Program-made: the position numbers and the translations under genes
NCBI GenBank assembly: GCA_014762635.1
Contig: JABURR010000045.1
Location: forward strand, 1-38,473
DNA length: 38,473 nucleotides
Reading direction: 5' to 3'
DNA from: Paracoccaceae bacterium
Lineage (GTDB): Bacteria > Pseudomonadota > Alphaproteobacteria > Rhodobacterales > Rhodobacteraceae
The notes under the pieces: generated by a model
What the model was told of the DNA's origin: nothing
What the model saw: the letters and a program-made list of their open reading frames with translations, nothing else
The model's database searches: none
Shown: positions 37,161 to 38,473 of the stretch, piece by piece
Numbering within the stretch: position 1 is the stretch's first letter
Layout: every line of letters starts with the position of its first letter

Positions 37161-38290
37161 TGGATTTCCTCGAGCCGCAGGACGAGCATTTCGGCTATGC
37201 CGGTTTCGCCGATTTCCTCGATGGGAAGAAACCGCTGGTGCGCCGGGCCGAGATCCTCTTCGACGAGGAGATCGGCGCCCTGCGGATCATCGCCCCGCAA
37301 CAGCGTGAGCGGCGCTGGCCATTCCAGGCGATCCGCGAAATCCCCGACCAGGCCGGGCGCGACATGCTGGTGCTGGGCTGTCTGGATGAGCCGCTGGCCC
37401 GGCTGATGGTCGACGAGGCCGACGCGATCCGCCACATCCTGCGCCGCTGTCCCGAGCTGCACCGCCGTCCGCCCGCGCAAGGGCAGCGACGCCTGGTCGG
37501 CTGGGCCGCGGCGGCGCTGGCCTCGGTGGCGCTCATCATTTTCGGGCTGGTGCCGATCCTGGCGAACCAGCTTGCGGGCTTCATCCCGCCCGAGGGCGAG
37601 CGCGCGCTGGGCGACGCCACCTACGAGCAGATCCGCGAGGCGCTGTCCGAGTCCGGATTCCAGCCGCTGCCTGTCTGCTCCGGGGCGAAGGGCCGTGAGG
37701 CGCTCGGGCAGATGCAGGCCGGGCTGACCGAAGGCGTGGACCTGCCCTATCCGCTGACCGTCACCGTTCTGGACCACCCGATGGTCAACGCCTTCGCCCT
37801 GCCCGGCGGGCGCGTCGTCTTCTTCCGCGGCCTGATCGAAGAGGCCGGGGCCGCCGAGGAGGTCGCCGCGGTTTTGGCGCATGAGATCGGCCATGTGGCT
37901 GCGCGGGATCCGACCCGGATCGCCCTGCGCTCGGCCGGGTCCGTGGGGGTGCTGGGCCTGGTCCTGGGCGATTTCGCCGGGGGCGCGGTGGTCCTGTTCC
38001 TGGCAGAGCGGTTGATCGAGGCGAGCTATAGCCAGGAGGCCGAGGCCACCGCTGACGCCTTCGCCGCCGAGCGTCTTGCGGCGGCCGGGGTGCGGCCGGA
38101 TGCGCTGGCCCGGTTCTTCCGCAGGCTGCAGAAGAAACATGGCGACGCCGACGGGATCGTCGCGCATTTCCTCTCGCATCCGCGGCTCGCCGAGCGGATC
38201 GCCTCGGCCGAAGGCACCGCGGCACCGGGCGAAACCCGGCCCATCCTGGGCAAGGCCGAATGGGCCGCCCTGCGCCAGATCTGCGATTGA
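37160..38290 (+). CDS. M48-family membrane-anchored zinc metalloprotease
   Basis: The 376-residue protein has a cytoplasmic-looking N-terminal domain (VRRAEILFDEEIGALRIIAP), one membrane segment (WAAAALASVALIIFGLVPIL, about residues 115-134), and an M48 peptidase domain. Zinc ligands are in HEIGH at residues 241-245 and the downstream EATADAFA glutamate; the region VNAFALPGGRVVFFRGLI is typical. HtpX/BepA-type relatives degrade or refold misfolded envelope proteins. The single anchor before the protease domain suggests a periplasmic active site, though topology is inferred. It is translationally coupled to the DUF898 gene (TGATG). Confidence 0.92.
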   Translation: MDFLEPQDEHFGYAGFADFLDGKKPLVRRAEILFDEEIGALRIIAPQQRERRWPFQAIREIPDQAGRDMLVLGCLDEPLARLMVDEADAIRHILRRCPELHRRPPAQGQRRLVGWAAAALASVALIIFGLVPILANQLAGFIPPEGERALGDATYEQIREALSESGFQPLPVCSGAKGREALGQMQAGLTEGVDLPYPLTVTVLDHPMVNAFALPGGRVVFFRGLIEEAGAAEEVAAVLAHEIGHVAARDPTRIALRSAGSVGVLGLVLGDFAGGAVVLFLAERLIEASYSQEAEATADAFAAERLAAAGVRPDALARFFRRLQKKHGDADGIVAHFLSHPRLAERIASAEGTAAPGETRPILGKAEWAALRQICD

Positions 38291-38333
38291 CCGGCGTTTC
38301 GTCCCGTTTCGGGCGGCAAAAGCCATCTGCGGC

Positions 38334-38387
38334 TTGATTTTCCCCACGCAAGCCAGTAACGAGCGGCCCGTGTTGAATCGGGCCGCT
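38334..38387 (+). promoter_or_regulatory. Possible tuf promoter and adjoining 9-bp palindrome
   Basis: -35 TTGATT (38334-38339), 17-base spacer, -10 TAACGA (38357-38362). Immediately after lies a perfect 9-bp inverted repeat AGCGGCCCG / CGGGCCGCT (38362-38387, eight-base loop) without a T tract, so it would be at the start of the tuf leader. Alternatively the palindrome ends transcription of the protease gene. Confidence 0.35.
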
Positions 38388-38419
38388 GTGGCCCCCCAAA
38401 TCGACGAGGCGCGAGGCCC

Positions 38420-38473
38420 ATGGCAAAGGCAAAGTTTGAGAGAACGAAACCGCACGTTAACGTTGGCACGATT
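38420..38473 (+). CDS. tuf: Elongation factor Tu, N-terminal fragment (continues beyond window)
   Basis: The last 54 bases encode MAKAKFERTKPHVNVGTI, the nearly invariant N-terminus of bacterial EF-Tu, running off the end of the window just before the GTP-binding P-loop. GAGG motifs lie three and ten bases before the ATG. EF-Tu delivers aminoacyl-tRNA to the ribosome. Whether this is the copy in the str operon or the one before secE-nusG cannot be said; the upstream M48 protease gene argues against the str operon. Confidence 0.95.
   Translation, partial: MAKAKFERTKPHVNVGTI

Overview
The window is ordinary, gene-dense core chromosome (coding on both strands, GC-rich) of an alphaproteobacterium, most likely a member of the Rhodobacteraceae / Roseobacter group. 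Supporting this are an F1-only ATP synthase operon ending atpA-atpG-atpD-atpC, the linkage pckA < > chvI-chvG-hprK-rapZ-EIIA-HPr, a short one-domain HprK, a (2S)-methylsuccinyl-CoA dehydrogenase-type gene of the ethylmalonyl-CoA pathway, a manganese-dependent family II pyrophosphatase, and a HIG1 / cobalamin adenosyltransferase / etfBA / hbd block. No phage, insertion sequence, CRISPR array, tRNA or rRNA was seen. The assignment rests on protein recognition only.

Layout. 1-3145: end of the F1 ATP synthase operon, closed by a strong terminator shared with the convergent prs gene (3167-4186, minus). 4293-5713: a two-gene plus-strand unit (HCCA-isomerase-like protein and alpha/beta hydrolase). 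5715-11431: a long minus-strand series (threonine-aldolase family, YcgN family, ribF, MaoC-type hydratase, HAD hydrolase, ChaC-like cyclotransferase, Mn pyrophosphatase). 11590-13651: an acyltransferase-3 membrane protein converging on a TraB/GumN protein. 13737-15875: groES-groEL with a perfect CIRCE operator and a terminator. 15952-17234: EamA transporter and Nudix hydrolase with overlapping stop codons. 17275-21327: mcd-type acyl-CoA dehydrogenase divergent from a TauE/SafE permease, then a ferric-reductase-like flavoprotein with a small, previously uncalled 38-residue membrane ORF behind it. 21464-28862: pckA divergent from the ChvI/ChvG two-component system, HprK, RapZ, mannose-type EIIA, HPr and an acyltransferase. 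28913-32563 (minus): hbd, etfA, etfB, adenosyltransferase, HIG1 protein. 32628-38290: an SDR oxidoreductase divergent from parC, a DUF898 membrane protein and an M48 protease. The window closes in the first 18 codons of tuf (38420).

How the genes work together. Much of the window concerns carbon and energy flow: ATP synthase, PEP carboxykinase, a PTS-type phosphorelay without a sugar permease, methylsuccinyl-CoA and 3-hydroxybutyryl-CoA dehydrogenases, the electron transfer flavoprotein that serves acyl-CoA dehydrogenases, and the B12 adenosyltransferase needed by acyl-CoA mutases. Several candidate regulatory sites fit this theme: two helically phased LacI-type half-palindromes upstream of pckA, and a nearly identical TGC-rich element in the promoters of both the mcd-type gene and the MaoC hydratase.

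I do not see a previously undescribed multi-gene system. The observations most worth a second look are small: the shared TGC-rich operator, the tandem pckA operators, an RBS-masking hairpin at ribF, the 38-residue membrane ORF, a four-unit 11-bp tandem repeat before the HAD gene, and a probably leaderless parC.
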